From: Bacillota bacterium
GTDB taxonomy: Bacteria; Bacillota; Clostridia; Lachnospirales; Lachnospiraceae
Assembly: GCA_023437885.1 (NCBI GenBank)
Contig: JAEZFH010000034.1
Coordinates: forward strand, 1 to 26,811
DNA: 26,811 bases
Direction of reading: 5' to 3'
Below are positions 1-8,188 of this stretch, piece by piece. Position numbers and translations under genes: made by a program. The notes beneath the pieces were generated by a model. It did not search any database. It saw nothing but the letters and a program-made list of their open reading frames with translations, and was not told the origin of the DNA. Within the stretch, counting starts at the first letter, position 1. Each line of letters starts with the position of its first letter.

Positions 1-1292
1 GGCGTACTCGTCGAAACAGGAATGGAAGTTGGAGCCGGAGTGGGGGTTTTACTTTCCTCACCCGCAGGATCATCAGGGTCCAGGTCTCCGGGAGAATCCG
101 GATTTTCAGGAGTTCCGGTTATTTCGCCGTCATCCGTATCCTCCCCCGAAGGCTGCTTCGGAGGCTGGGTAGCTTCATTATCTTTTGGTGTATCTGTAAT
201 ATTACCGGCGCCGTTTTGGGAGTCCTCTCCCTTGCCGGGTTTCTCCGGTTTATGGTTCTCTCCCTTGCCGGGCTTCTCCGTGGGAGTTTCCTCCGTACCT
301 TCAATGATATTGCCATTCTCATCGACAATGATCTCCTCCTCTTCGACGGGAATCTCGGTAACGGCGGGGGGAGTATAGTTGATGAATTTTGCATAAACCG
401 CTTCAAAATCAAAGTCAGGACTGGGAGTATAGTGATAATATTCTTCCAGGGTTAATTGATTTGTGTACAGATAGGTCGCAAGAGCGGTACCGACATAGCG
501 GATATGCCATGGCTCATAAGCATAACCGGTAATTCCTTCGTCACCGTTGGGATACCGGACGATATATCCGTAATCGTGGGCATGATCCGCCAGCCAGAGG
601 CCCTCCGGGGAGGAAGCAAAACCGGTGGATAGCCGAAAGCCCTGGGATTCGGCCGATACATCGATGGCAAGCCCGGTTTGATGCTCACTGGTACCGGGAA
701 CGGCGCTGTAACGCAGGGTATATTTTTTTCCTTTTTTCACAATATTACTGGTAAAGATGCTGGTTTGACGCTGGTAGGAACGGTAAGCGGAGATGCCGTA
801 GAGTATAATGCCATCCTGTTTGGCGGCATCGAATAACTTTTCCAAGGCTTCGGCAGCCTCTGGACGCATCAGGGTACGTTCATCATAGGTGATCAGATTA
901 AAGACAACCTTCGGTGTTACCAGATGGTCAGGCTTGTAATCCTTCGGTAAGGCATATTCTTTATTAACAAAGACGGTAAGGCTGGAAGGCTCCAGATCCA
1001 TCTCAGTAGCCGGAACAAAAGGTTCTTCCGCCGTGTCTGCGGTATCGGGGGTGGAGGATTCTTCGGAAGCCTTGCTGCCCACCGGAGACGGAGGGATGTA
1101 TGTATAATCGCTGTCACCGTTCGGATCGTATGTACCGGGGAATTCATTTGAGGCCCTTGCCGTTCCGGTACCATCTAAGGTAGCGCCTCCGGCATGGGAT
1201 ATCTTAACAAATACAACTCCGCTAAGAATTGTAAAAGAGATGATCGATGATATAATAATAACAATTTTTCTGTTTCTTCTTCTTTTTCTCAA
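1..1292 (-). CDS. VanY/LdcB-type D-alanyl-D-alanine carboxypeptidase (M15B), 3' end cut by window edge
   Basis: Zinc peptidase that trims the terminal D-Ala of peptidoglycan stem peptides outside the membrane. I read 430 codons before the window ends, with no stop. The start is a TTG at 1292 with AAAGGAG 8 bases upstream. An in-frame ATG at 1358 lacks a convincing ribosome site. Order: Arg/Lys-rich N-terminus, one membrane helix (about residues 9-30), an acidic Ser/Thr linker to about 100, then the M15B domain to about 285. The family signature SEHQTGLAID (202-211) supplies zinc ligands H204 and D211. EPWHIRYVG supplies the catalytic E260 and ligand H263. The tail after 305 is Pro/Glu/Thr-rich and low-complexity, with EKPGKGE repeated twice (23-bp DNA repeat at 225-247 and 258-280). 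The helix probably anchors the enzyme, and the tail may span or contact the wall. The domain call is firm; the substrate (D,D versus L,D bond) is inferred. Confidence 0.9.
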   Translation of the reverse strand, partial: MRKRRRNRKIVIIISSIISFTILSGVVFVKISHAGGATLDGTGTARASNEFPGTYDPNGDSDYTYIPPSPVGSKASEESSTPDTADTAEEPFVPATEMDLEPSSLTVFVNKEYALPKDYKPDHLVTPKVVFNLITYDERTLMRPEAAEALEKLFDAAKQDGIILYGISAYRSYQRQTSIFTSNIVKKGKKYTLRYSAVPGTSEHQTGLAIDVSAESQGFRLSTGFASSPEGLWLADHAHDYGYIVRYPNGDEGITGYAYEPWHIRYVGTALATYLYTNQLTLEEYYHYTPSPDFDFEAVYAKFINYTPPAVTEIPVEEEEIIVDENGNIIEGTEETPTEKPGKGENHKPEKPGKGEDSQNGAGNITDTPKDNEATQPPKQPSGEDTDDGEITGTPENPDSPGDLDPDDPAGEESKTPTPAPTSIPVSTST

Positions 1293-1374
1293 ATCGTTAA
1301 CTCCTTTCGTAAATATAACGAGGAGGGTTGACCTTCTGTCCTTATCTTCGCTTTTCATGTTATCACAGAGCGGG

Positions 1375-1590
1375 AACCGGGAAAGGCTTCTCGGTCTGAC
1401 TGCACCCGCAGTAAGCGTAAGCAGGCATGTGCTTCGGCTTCGTGGGCAAAACAGCTTCTGACGTATTTCTAAGATACCCTTGCACCGTGCGGCATGTCCG
1501 CAAGCGTCCATGATATATGGCACTGCGTGCCAGGATGCGCACTCACTTCGTTCGGCGCATGATATAATGTCTGTCGACATTATATCATAC
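1375..1590. repeat. Hairpin-rich intergenic element between pncB and the carboxypeptidase gene
   Basis: This stretch lies within a 355-base gap and has no credible gene. It carries consecutive inverted repeats: TGCGG/CCGCA (1488-1502), GGCAC/GTGCC (1519-1531), TGCGC/GCGCA (1536-1559), and a perfect 12-bp pair ATGATATAATGT/ACATTATATCAT (1559-1588) around a GTCGAC core. Both arms of the last pair contain TATAAT, so each strand carries a -10-like sequence. No T-run follows any hairpin, so a simple terminator is unlikely. The density and GC-rich look suggest a dispersed repeat or structured RNA; that part is inference. Confidence 0.5.
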
Positions 1591-1647
1591 CAAGTAAAAA
1601 AAAGCAGTAAATAATCTTCCGTAATTAGTGTAATATATGGAAAAATT

Positions 1648-3102
1648 TTATTTGGTATACTCCGTCAGGCTGTCAAGAAGCTCGGTTTTCATTCGGTATA
1701 GCTTAAGGGAAAGATCTACATACACAATATGGGGATTAATCAAGCGTCTGGCTTCATCCCAGAGGGAATCCTGCTCCTTCAGACAATAATCACGGATTTC
1801 CATGACGGAGGGTGAGGTATAGACGCATTTACCGGATAAGAATATGGGGACCAAAAGCTCTCTTAAGGTGTAGGTATTGGGTTCAAGATAGGTCTTCTTC
1901 CAGGTTGCAATTGGGTCAAACAGCAGCATTTTTTCATCGGGGCGGAATACTTCGCCCTCCAGGGCGATCAGATCCGCCTTCACCTTGCCGCTTTCCTTTT
2001 CATAGATACGGAGGATTTTCTTATTGCCGGGATTCGTGATCTTCCACTGGTTTTCAGACAATTTTATCTTAGGGAGGAAATGCCCGTCTTTTTGGATGGC
2101 AGCCAGTTTATAAACTCCGCCGAAGGAAGGACAGTCTCTGGATGTAATCAGTTTGGTGCCTACGCCCCAGGAATCAATCTTTGCACCCTGGGTTTTCAAG
2201 GAATCAATCAGGTACTCGTCCAGATCACTGGACGCAGTAATCTTAGCCTCCGGAAAACCGGCGGCATCAAGCATCTTTCTGGACTTCTTGGATAGATAGG
2301 CCAAGTCTCCGCTGTCAAGACGGATACCGTACTTTTCCGGCATTGTGCCGGCGGTCCGCAGTTCATCAAAAACCCGGATTGCATTGGGAACACCGCTTCG
2401 AAGGGTGTCATAGGTATCCACCAGCAGGGTTGTATTCTGGGGATAGAGCTCGGCATATTTGCGGAAAGCGGACAGCTCATCATCAAAACTCATAATCCAG
2501 CTATGGGCATGGGTGCCCAGGGCGGGGAGATCATACAGCTTTGCCGACAGTACGTTACTGGTTCCGATGCAGCCGCCGATTACGGCAGCTCTTGCGCCAA
2601 GAGTTCCGGCGTCCGGGCCCTGGGCTCTGCGTAGTCCGAATTCCATGACAGGCTGGTCGCCTGCAGCATAGACCACGCGGGACGCCTTGGTAGCAATCAG
2701 ACTCTGATGATTGATAATATTAAGCAGGGCAGTCTCAATCATCTGCGCTTCCATAATCGGAGCGATTACCTTAACCAGCGGTTCCATCGGAAATACAACG
2801 GTTCCCTCCGGAATAGCATAGATATCTCCGGTAAAATGAAAGTCCCTCAGATAAGAAAGAAAATCCTCCTGGAATATCTTTAAGGATCTTAAGTACTCGA
2901 TATCATCCTCCGTAAAGCTCAAGTCTTTTATATATTCAATCACCTGCTCCAGGCCGGCACAGATGGCATATCCGCTTCCGCTTGGGTTTTCGCGGTAAAA
3001 CACATCGAAAATTACCGTCTCATTATTCTTATTATGATAATAACCCTGCATCATTGTCAGCTCATAAAAATCTGTTAATAAAGTTAAATTCTGTTTACCC
3101 AT
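1648..3102 (-). CDS. pncB: Nicotinate phosphoribosyltransferase
   Basis: Converts nicotinate and PRPP, with ATP hydrolysis, to nicotinate mononucleotide, the entry step of NAD salvage (Preiss-Handler pathway), in the cytoplasm. The 484-residue protein starts MGKQNLTLLTDFYELTM, a typical family N-terminus. I chose the ATG at 3102 because GGAGG lies 6 bases upstream; the frame is open 17 codons further but without a better site. Landmarks: EFGLRRAQGPDAG (about 154-166), ALGTHAHSW (195-202) containing the likely phosphorylated histidine (H198 or H200), and YDTLRSGVPNAI in the PRPP-binding half. The length fits the longer Gram-positive/Clostridial form. The gene follows the sensor kinase gene on the same strand but has its own promoter in the 126-base gap. 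Confidence 0.95.
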   Translation of the reverse strand: MGKQNLTLLTDFYELTMMQGYYHNKNNETVIFDVFYRENPSGSGYAICAGLEQVIEYIKDLSFTEDDIEYLRSLKIFQEDFLSYLRDFHFTGDIYAIPEGTVVFPMEPLVKVIAPIMEAQMIETALLNIINHQSLIATKASRVVYAAGDQPVMEFGLRRAQGPDAGTLGARAAVIGGCIGTSNVLSAKLYDLPALGTHAHSWIMSFDDELSAFRKYAELYPQNTTLLVDTYDTLRSGVPNAIRVFDELRTAGTMPEKYGIRLDSGDLAYLSKKSRKMLDAAGFPEAKITASSDLDEYLIDSLKTQGAKIDSWGVGTKLITSRDCPSFGGVYKLAAIQKDGHFLPKIKLSENQWKITNPGNKKILRIYEKESGKVKADLIALEGEVFRPDEKMLLFDPIATWKKTYLEPNTYTLRELLVPIFLSGKCVYTSPSVMEIRDYCLKEQDSLWDEARRLINPHIVYVDLSLKLYRMKTELLDSLTEYTK

Positions 3103-3158
3103 AATTTCCTCCATTTCGCTGCCCGGGCAGCCACGGCATAACCGATATATCATAAAAA

Positions 3159-3187
3159 AACATATACCAGATTCAAAGAGAAGTCAA
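3159..3187 (-). promoter_or_regulatory. Promoter of pncB
   Basis: On the minus strand TTGACT (3187-3182) and TATGTT (3164-3159) are separated by 17 bases. The leader of about 50 bases holds a perfect 14-bp palindrome, GCTGCCCGGGCAGC (3118-3131), a few bases before the ribosome binding site. Confidence 0.6.
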
Positions 3188-3228
3188 GCGAACAATTATT
3201 ACAAAACGTTTAAGTTTTCGAAGTATAA

Positions 3229-4518
3229 TCACGACAAGGGAAGCTCAACACAAAATATGGATCCCCCGCCGGCACTGTCTTTGACCTGAATTTTACCGCC
3301 CATCAGCTCCACCAGTTCTTTTGCGACACTCAAGCCCAGACCGAAATGTGAGGCATCCCTGCGGGAGTGGTCGGCACGGTAAAAACGGTCGAATACGAAC
3401 GGCTTCTGTTCTCCGGTGATACCGATGCCATGGTCTTCCACTTCCAGAATGAAGGTTTTTTTCTTCTTATAAGGCCGAAGGATTACCGTACTCTCTTCCG
3501 GTGAATAGAAGACGGCATTGTCAATAAGAATGCCAAGCACCTGAGTAAGGCGGTCCTTATCGGCAACCAGCTGAGGCAGGGGCTCTTCCGGGAGGGCCAG
3601 AGACAGTTGATGGCGGCTCTTTTTGCAGACAGAAGCAAAGGTATCAAAAAGATCGATTAGATAGGACTCGGAATCGAACTGGCTTTGCTGCAATATCCAG
3701 CTCTTGGAATCGGAGGAAGCAAGAATAAGCATATCACCGATCAGGCGGGACATGCGGTTACACTCGGTAACAATTTTGGGAACAAACCGATGCGGATCAG
3801 AGCCCTCAATTAATAAAGCGGTGGCACTTGTTTGGATGACAGCCAGAGGAGAGCGCAGGTCATGGGAGGCTGCAGCAACAAATTCATTCTGTTTCTTCCG
3901 GCTTTCTTCTACCGGTCTGAGCGCCTTGTTTACGAACAGGAAGCTAACGAGCAGCAGCAGGAGGCATCCCAGAATATCAATCACGGTGAACAAAAGAAGC
4001 TGCCGGTGGATCAGGGTATGCAGATCAGGGATAAACTGGATTAGAGTGAGGCTGACAAAGCTGTTCCGGGCAGGGATAATGCTGACGCAGGCGAGGGCGG
4101 CATCCTTGTGCTCCCCCTGCAGGGAGAAGACGGTGCTCCTTCTTTTATCAAAGGAGACGGAGAGTGCCGAGGTGTCGATTCCCTCGGACCGTGCCAGAGC
4201 TTTTACCTTGGCAATCATATCCGTTCTGTTGGTAGAAGGGCGCCAGGAGCCTTTAAAGAAGAAAGGGGAAGCATTTTCCTCGAGATGAATAATCAGCTGG
4301 CTGGAGGCTTCCATTTCGGATAGCCAGGTATGGGTGACAGTATCCTCCGTCTGGAGCTTATACTCTATGGTATCGCGAAGATTTGCGAATTGTTTGAGCG
4401 TGTTTTCTCTAAGCTGGGTTATATTTATATAGCAGGCTCCGAATACAACAACACTCAGAATCGAACAGGTAATCACTGTATCAAACAGGATCAGACGCTT
4501 TCTCAATTTCTGCAGCAT
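3229..4518 (-). CDS. Two-component sensor histidine kinase
   Basis: Membrane sensor kinase that should phosphorylate the response regulator encoded 12 bases upstream. I place the start at ATG 4518 (429 residues) because AGGAGG sits 8 bases before it. A GTG at 4527 is in frame but overlaps that ribosome site. Two membrane helices (about 10-32 and 172-197) flank an extracytoplasmic domain of about 140 residues with no recognised fold. A short linker rather than a clear HAMP domain follows. The dimerisation/phosphoacceptor box is ASHDLRSP with H219. The ATPase part has DNAVFYSPE (N-box), DHGIGI (G1), DRFYRAD (F-box) and FGLGLSVAKELVE (G2), so all catalytic boxes are intact. The ligand cannot be inferred from sequence. 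The divergent lipoprotein gene is the obvious candidate partner or target. Confidence 0.93.
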   Translation of the reverse strand: MLQKLRKRLILFDTVITCSILSVVVFGACYINITQLRENTLKQFANLRDTIEYKLQTEDTVTHTWLSEMEASSQLIIHLEENASPFFFKGSWRPSTNRTDMIAKVKALARSEGIDTSALSVSFDKRRSTVFSLQGEHKDAALACVSIIPARNSFVSLTLIQFIPDLHTLIHRQLLLFTVIDILGCLLLLLVSFLFVNKALRPVEESRKKQNEFVAAASHDLRSPLAVIQTSATALLIEGSDPHRFVPKIVTECNRMSRLIGDMLILASSDSKSWILQQSQFDSESYLIDLFDTFASVCKKSRHQLSLALPEEPLPQLVADKDRLTQVLGILIDNAVFYSPEESTVILRPYKKKKTFILEVEDHGIGITGEQKPFVFDRFYRADHSRRDASHFGLGLSVAKELVELMGGKIQVKDSAGGGSIFCVELPLS

Positions 4519-4530
4519 GGATAACACCTC

Positions 4531-5202
4531 CTAGCCCTCAAGCCGGTAGCCCACCCGGTGGACCGTTTTAATTTGGACATTGCTTCCTACATAGGAGAGC
4601 CTTCTGCGCAGGAAATGAATATAATTATCGAGATTTCCGTCTTCGACAAAATGGTCCAGGCCCCAGATATGTGAAAGTATCCTTTCTCTTGGAAGGACTT
4701 GGTTTGGGTTTTTCATAAAAAACTCCAGCAGCTCTGTTTCACGTTTGGACAGACTGCAGGAGCTTTGGCCGGAGTTAAGCCTCTGTTCCTGTACATCAAA
4801 GCTCAGATCAGAAAAAGTAATCAGGCCGATGGGTACGATTTTTGGTGGCCTTCTGGATAAGGCACGGATTCTTGCCAGCAGCTCTTCCATTGCAAAGGGC
4901 TTTACGAGATAATCATCCGCACCGGAATCCAGTCCGTCGATACGGTCTCCCAGACCGTCCATTGCGGTAACCATAATAACCGGAACGGGAAGCTGTGTTT
5001 GCCGGATCTTTTTCAATATGGTCAGTCCGTCGATGATTGGCAGCATGCGGTCCAAAATAATCACATCGTAGCTGGGATTTAAGGCATAATAGAGGGCATC
5101 CTCTCCGGTTTGACAGATATCTGTACGGTAGCCTTCATTCTGAAGGTGAAAGCACATTGCTTCACACAAAGCCTCATTATCTTCTATAATCAGTATTCTC
5201 AT
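4531..5202 (-). CDS. OmpR/PhoB-family response regulator
   Basis: DNA-binding response regulator of 223 residues, first gene of a two-gene operon with the sensor kinase. The start MRILIIEDNE at 5202 follows GGAGG at a spacing of about 10 bases. The receiver domain has acidic residues E7/D8, phosphoacceptor D51 in VIILDRMLP, the switch threonine in MVTAMD and the lysine in YLVKPF. After a linker at about 120-125, the C-terminal winged helix is recognisable by SLSKRETELLEFF, ILSHIWG, and NLDNYIHFLRRRL with VHRVGYRL at the end. All receiver residues are present, so it should be phosphorylatable. Its targets are unknown. The inverted repeat GGTAT/ATACC (5250-5266) near its own promoter is a possible autoregulatory site. 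Confidence 0.95.
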   Translation of the reverse strand: MRILIIEDNEALCEAMCFHLQNEGYRTDICQTGEDALYYALNPSYDVIILDRMLPIIDGLTILKKIRQTQLPVPVIMVTAMDGLGDRIDGLDSGADDYLVKPFAMEELLARIRALSRRPPKIVPIGLITFSDLSFDVQEQRLNSGQSSCSLSKRETELLEFFMKNPNQVLPRERILSHIWGLDHFVEDGNLDNYIHFLRRRLSYVGSNVQIKTVHRVGYRLEG

Positions 5203-5269
5203 AAGTATTCTCCTCCGGTACATGTGGAATGCACAGCCTTGGTACGGCAGGTATTGCAGCGATACCGAC

Positions 5270-5278
5270 AGTATAGCA
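5270..5278 (-). promoter_or_regulatory. Extended -10 promoter of the two-component operon
   Basis: On the minus strand TGCTATACT (5278-5270) is an extended -10 element (TGnTATACT) about 68 bases before the regulator start. The -35 region is poor, as tolerated for extended -10 promoters. GGTAT-n7-ATACC (5250-5266) lies just downstream near the expected transcript start. Confidence 0.45.
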
Positions 5279-5473
5279 TATACGGGTGTTAAAAATCCTT
5301 AAAGAAATCTTTATTCTTTCCAGTTTTTTTAGAGAAGTAGATGTTAGATTGTATACGAATGGTAGGCATATATGTGCAAAAGAGCCTATGCCGCGAAGAA
5401 GAGAAGGGGTAGGGTTATTCGATATTAAAATTATATTCTGCTGATGCAGCGGAGAATGGAGGTTGACAGGAAG

Positions 5474-7627
5474 ATGAAGAGAAAGAAAAGAACATTAATA
5501 TTATTAATCATGGTGCTGGTATTTGCTGCTATATCCGGCTGTGGCAATATGACAGAGAAGAAGGAGAAGAGTAAAGAGGTTGCCATGGGACGCTATGTGG
5601 AGGAAACAGTTGCGATGCCGGATAGGGTTACCTCCGGGGAGGAGATCGCATATTTGATTACAAAAAACCCGGAGCATAAGCTTGAAGCTTATGGAGTGTC
5701 CCTGGCAGACAACCGGATACAGCAATATGTCCTGCAGCCGGACCGGACCTGGGAAATATCCTCTCCGGAATGGCTGCAGCTTCAGGGCATCAGTGTCCTT
5801 TCCGTAGCCTATGCCCCGGAGGGTACCAGATACGCCGCAGCTGCGGAGCACGTTAATGACAAGATAAAAGTACATATCTTCAAGAGTGCGGACGGGATAA
5901 GCCGGGAGGAAGTAATGATCGAAGAGTTTCAGGAAGAGGTGGACTATTCGGCGATGCCGATGGGGCTGGAAGTGATGCCGGACGGAAGGCTGCTGATCAG
6001 CTATCATGACCGGATTGTTCTGTATGACGAAGGGAAAACAGATGTGATATTTGCTTCCGGGGCATATGAATATGCGCTTTCAGCAACGGGTGAGCAATTG
6101 ATGTTTGTCGGTGAGAATTCAGACAGTATAATAATCGCGGATACCGAAACCGGTAAGGTATTGAGGGAAATTTCCGGCCAGACAGATTTGAATTCCTGTG
6201 CATTTACTTCAGATCAGGAGGGAAACTGGTACCGGCTGAATCATCAGGGAATCAGCCGCCTGATCAAGGACGGAAGCATCTGGGAGAATCTTGTGGACGG
6301 AGGACTGGCATCCATGAGCATGCCTTCTTATAATATGGATGCAATTATAGCAGGAGAACAGGGTGAGTTCTATGCTATGTATCAATATGGGGAAGGGGTT
6401 AGAGATATTAAGCATTATACCTATGATGAAACGATGCCTTCTGCTCCGGAGGAAACCTTAACAGTTATTTCACTCGAGGAGGATGCAACCGTAAGACAGG
6501 CCATTATAGGCTTTCAGCAAAAGAACAGCAATGTAAGGATTGATTACCGTTCTACCAACAGCGAAGGCAGCACGATTCCAGTCGAGGATCAGATTAAGGC
6601 AATCAATACTGAGCTTTTGGCCGGGAATGGAGCCGATCTCTATATTCTTGACGGACTGCCGGCCGATTCTTTTATTGAAAAGGGCGCCCTGGCCGATATC
6701 AGCGACCTGATTGTGCCCATGGAAGAGAGCGGTCAACTGCTGAAGGCGGTGATCGACGGTTATAAAAAAGATGGTGCGATCTATATGGCACCGCTCCGAT
6801 TTGCCCTTCCGATTGCCTTCGGAGCAAAGGAAGCGGTGGACAGTACCTTCTCCATACAGGCTCTGGCTGAATATGCAGGAACGAAAGCGAAGATACCGTT
6901 GTTCGGAGAAGATATGAGAACCTATGAGCAGCTTACTAAAAAATTATTTCGGATGTATTCCGACAGCTTTATCAAAAAAGACGGCAGTTTGGACAGAGAT
7001 GAACTTGTACGGTTTTTGGATGCACTTCAGGCAATCTGCAGGCAGACCAAAGCCTTTCCTGGGGAAGCCTTCAATTATGAAGCCGATGAAGAGGATGCCA
7101 TTCTGGAGGCGTTGCTTGTATATGAAGGGGCATCGGAGCTTGGATTTGTGGATCTGTATGCGGAAACGGATATTTACGCACCGATGTCAGCATTAGAACA
7201 GACTGGGGGAGAGTATTGCGTCATTCAGTCCAAATTTACACCGGTCGGCATGATAGGTGTAAATAAAGCCGGAGTTAGGAAGGAGCTTGTTTCTGCGTTT
7301 ATTCGTGAGTTGTATTCCGATGAGATTCAAAAAACCGATGTCATGCAAGGCTTTCCGGTCAACATAAAGGCATTGGAGCAGTTTGGTATGGAGGAGAATG
7401 ATTACTATATTTCAGGTCCCAGCAATTTTGAAGCAATACAGCCCGCAAAAGAAAGGAGACGGGAGCTGATTGCGATGGCGAAGACCGTGCAAATACCGGT
7501 GGAACAGGATAATATTTTGCTGAATATGGTATGGGAGGAAGCGAGGCTTTATTTAAAGGGCCAGACCGATAGTGCGTCTGCGGCAGACAAGATTATAAGC
7601 AAAGCCTCCACCTATCTGGCGGAGTAA
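5474..7627 (+). CDS. Large lipoprotein: propeller-like N-terminal half plus solute-binding-like C-terminal half
   Basis: Predicted extracellular lipoprotein of 717 residues. I prefer ATG 5474, which yields a textbook signal peptide (MKRKKR, hydrophobic core, lipobox AISGC with C23) and has GGAGG 11 bases upstream. In-frame ATGs at 5444 and 5456 add ten or six residues. Residues about 60-310 contain recurring blade-like segments (for example SVAYAPEGTRYAAAA, EVMPDGRLLISY and YALSATGEQLMFV) suggesting a beta-propeller. From about 325, VISLEEDATVRQAIIGFQQ, ADLYILDGLP and DGAIYMAPLRFALP resemble family 1 extracellular solute-binding proteins. No ABC permease or ATPase gene is nearby, so a transport role is uncertain. 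Divergence from a two-component system (241-base shared gap) suggests it is that system's target or sensory accessory. Confidence 0.8.
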   Translation: MKRKKRTLILLIMVLVFAAISGCGNMTEKKEKSKEVAMGRYVEETVAMPDRVTSGEEIAYLITKNPEHKLEAYGVSLADNRIQQYVLQPDRTWEISSPEWLQLQGISVLSVAYAPEGTRYAAAAEHVNDKIKVHIFKSADGISREEVMIEEFQEEVDYSAMPMGLEVMPDGRLLISYHDRIVLYDEGKTDVIFASGAYEYALSATGEQLMFVGENSDSIIIADTETGKVLREISGQTDLNSCAFTSDQEGNWYRLNHQGISRLIKDGSIWENLVDGGLASMSMPSYNMDAIIAGEQGEFYAMYQYGEGVRDIKHYTYDETMPSAPEETLTVISLEEDATVRQAIIGFQQKNSNVRIDYRSTNSEGSTIPVEDQIKAINTELLAGNGADLYILDGLPADSFIEKGALADISDLIVPMEESGQLLKAVIDGYKKDGAIYMAPLRFALPIAFGAKEAVDSTFSIQALAEYAGTKAKIPLFGEDMRTYEQLTKKLFRMYSDSFIKKDGSLDRDELVRFLDALQAICRQTKAFPGEAFNYEADEEDAILEALLVYEGASELGFVDLYAETDIYAPMSALEQTGGEYCVIQSKFTPVGMIGVNKAGVRKELVSAFIRELYSDEIQKTDVMQGFPVNIKALEQFGMEENDYYISGPSNFEAIQPAKERRRELIAMAKTVQIPVEQDNILLNMVWEEARLYLKGQTDSASAADKIISKASTYLAE

Positions 7628-7749
7628 TACCTTCTGAAACACGTCATGTATCTTTCGTCCTGTGTGAGAGGGTATTATACCCACCACCCAGACACCGTAT
7701 GAACTGTAACGAAAACACCTCTGCTCATAGCATCTATGGCAGAAAACTA

Positions 7750-7778
7750 TTGACATTTCCGATGATTTATACTATTAT
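7750..7778 (+). promoter_or_regulatory. Promoter of the ileS T-box transcript
   Basis: TTGACA (7750-7755) and TATTAT (7773-7778) are 17 bases apart, close to the sigma-A consensus. Transcription would start near 7785, just before the T-box leader. The stretch 7628-7749 between the lipoprotein gene and this promoter holds only a weak GGGTA/TACCC inverted repeat and no clear terminator. Confidence 0.8.
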
Positions 7779-7794
7779 AATCAAAAATTGATAA

Positions 7795-8054
7795 ATACGT
7801 TGACGGAGAGAGTAAGCATATTGTGAACGTTTCAGCGAGCCGGGGACAGTGAAAGCCCGGTATCAGTAGCGCATGACTGAAAATCACTCCCTAGTTGCAA
7901 GATCCAAAGGCTGGTTCATTCACGGCTGAGTAGGTTGCGCCGGTATCTACCGTTATATAGATAATGTATGAATGCTTTTATAGCAGAGTGCATGAAACAG
8001 GTGGTATAATGACGGCATATTGCTCTCATCCTATTTCGGATGAGAGCATTTTTT
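7795..8054 (+). promoter_or_regulatory. T-box leader (isoleucine tRNA-sensing) upstream of ileS
   Basis: Cis-acting leader that binds uncharged tRNA and switches between antitermination and termination. Stem I begins with a GGAGAGAGTAAGC-like segment (7804-7816) and closes near ATCACTCC. The likely specifier codon is ATC (7883-7885), an isoleucine codon followed by A, which matches the downstream gene. The antiterminator bulge segment is AGGTGGTATAATGACGG (7999-8015). Its UGGU (8002-8005) would pair with the ACCA end of a tRNA with discriminator A, as in tRNA-Ile. The rest of the T-box consensus (AGGGUGGNACCGCG) is rather degenerate. A strong terminator hairpin follows immediately. Family and context are convincing; exact stem boundaries are approximate. 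Confidence 0.88.
8021..8054 (+). terminator. Regulated terminator of the ileS T-box
   Basis: A perfect 11-bp stem, TGCTCTCATCC (8021-8031) and GGATGAGAGCA (8038-8048), closes a TATTTC loop and is followed by a run of T. It lies directly after the T-box sequence, as expected for the alternative to the antiterminator. Another 134 bases of leader, with no clear structure, precede the ileS start. Confidence 0.93.
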
Positions 8055-8188
8055 GTTTTATAATAACTATATTAAATCCTATACGATAGGAACCCAAAAA
8101 CGTAAGCTTTACATCATTCGCATTGGAAGGCGAGGTAAGCCTGCATTCGATCATTGTAAATATAAAATTAATATGAGGAGGAATTGAT

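Noticed and set aside
1293..1358. Upstream ATG (1358) as start of the carboxypeptidase
   Set aside because: It is in frame but has no Shine-Dalgarno sequence, whereas TTG 1292 has AAAGGAG at good spacing and begins a normal basic-plus-hydrophobic anchor.
3704..4288. 194-codon open frame on the plus strand opposite the histidine kinase
   Set aside because: It is antisense to a kinase with all catalytic boxes intact, and its composition (Arg/Ser-rich) is typical of a shadow frame.
7664..7690. GGGTATTATACCC inverted repeat after the large lipoprotein gene
   Set aside because: The stem is only 5 bp and no T-run follows, so it is not supported as a terminator.
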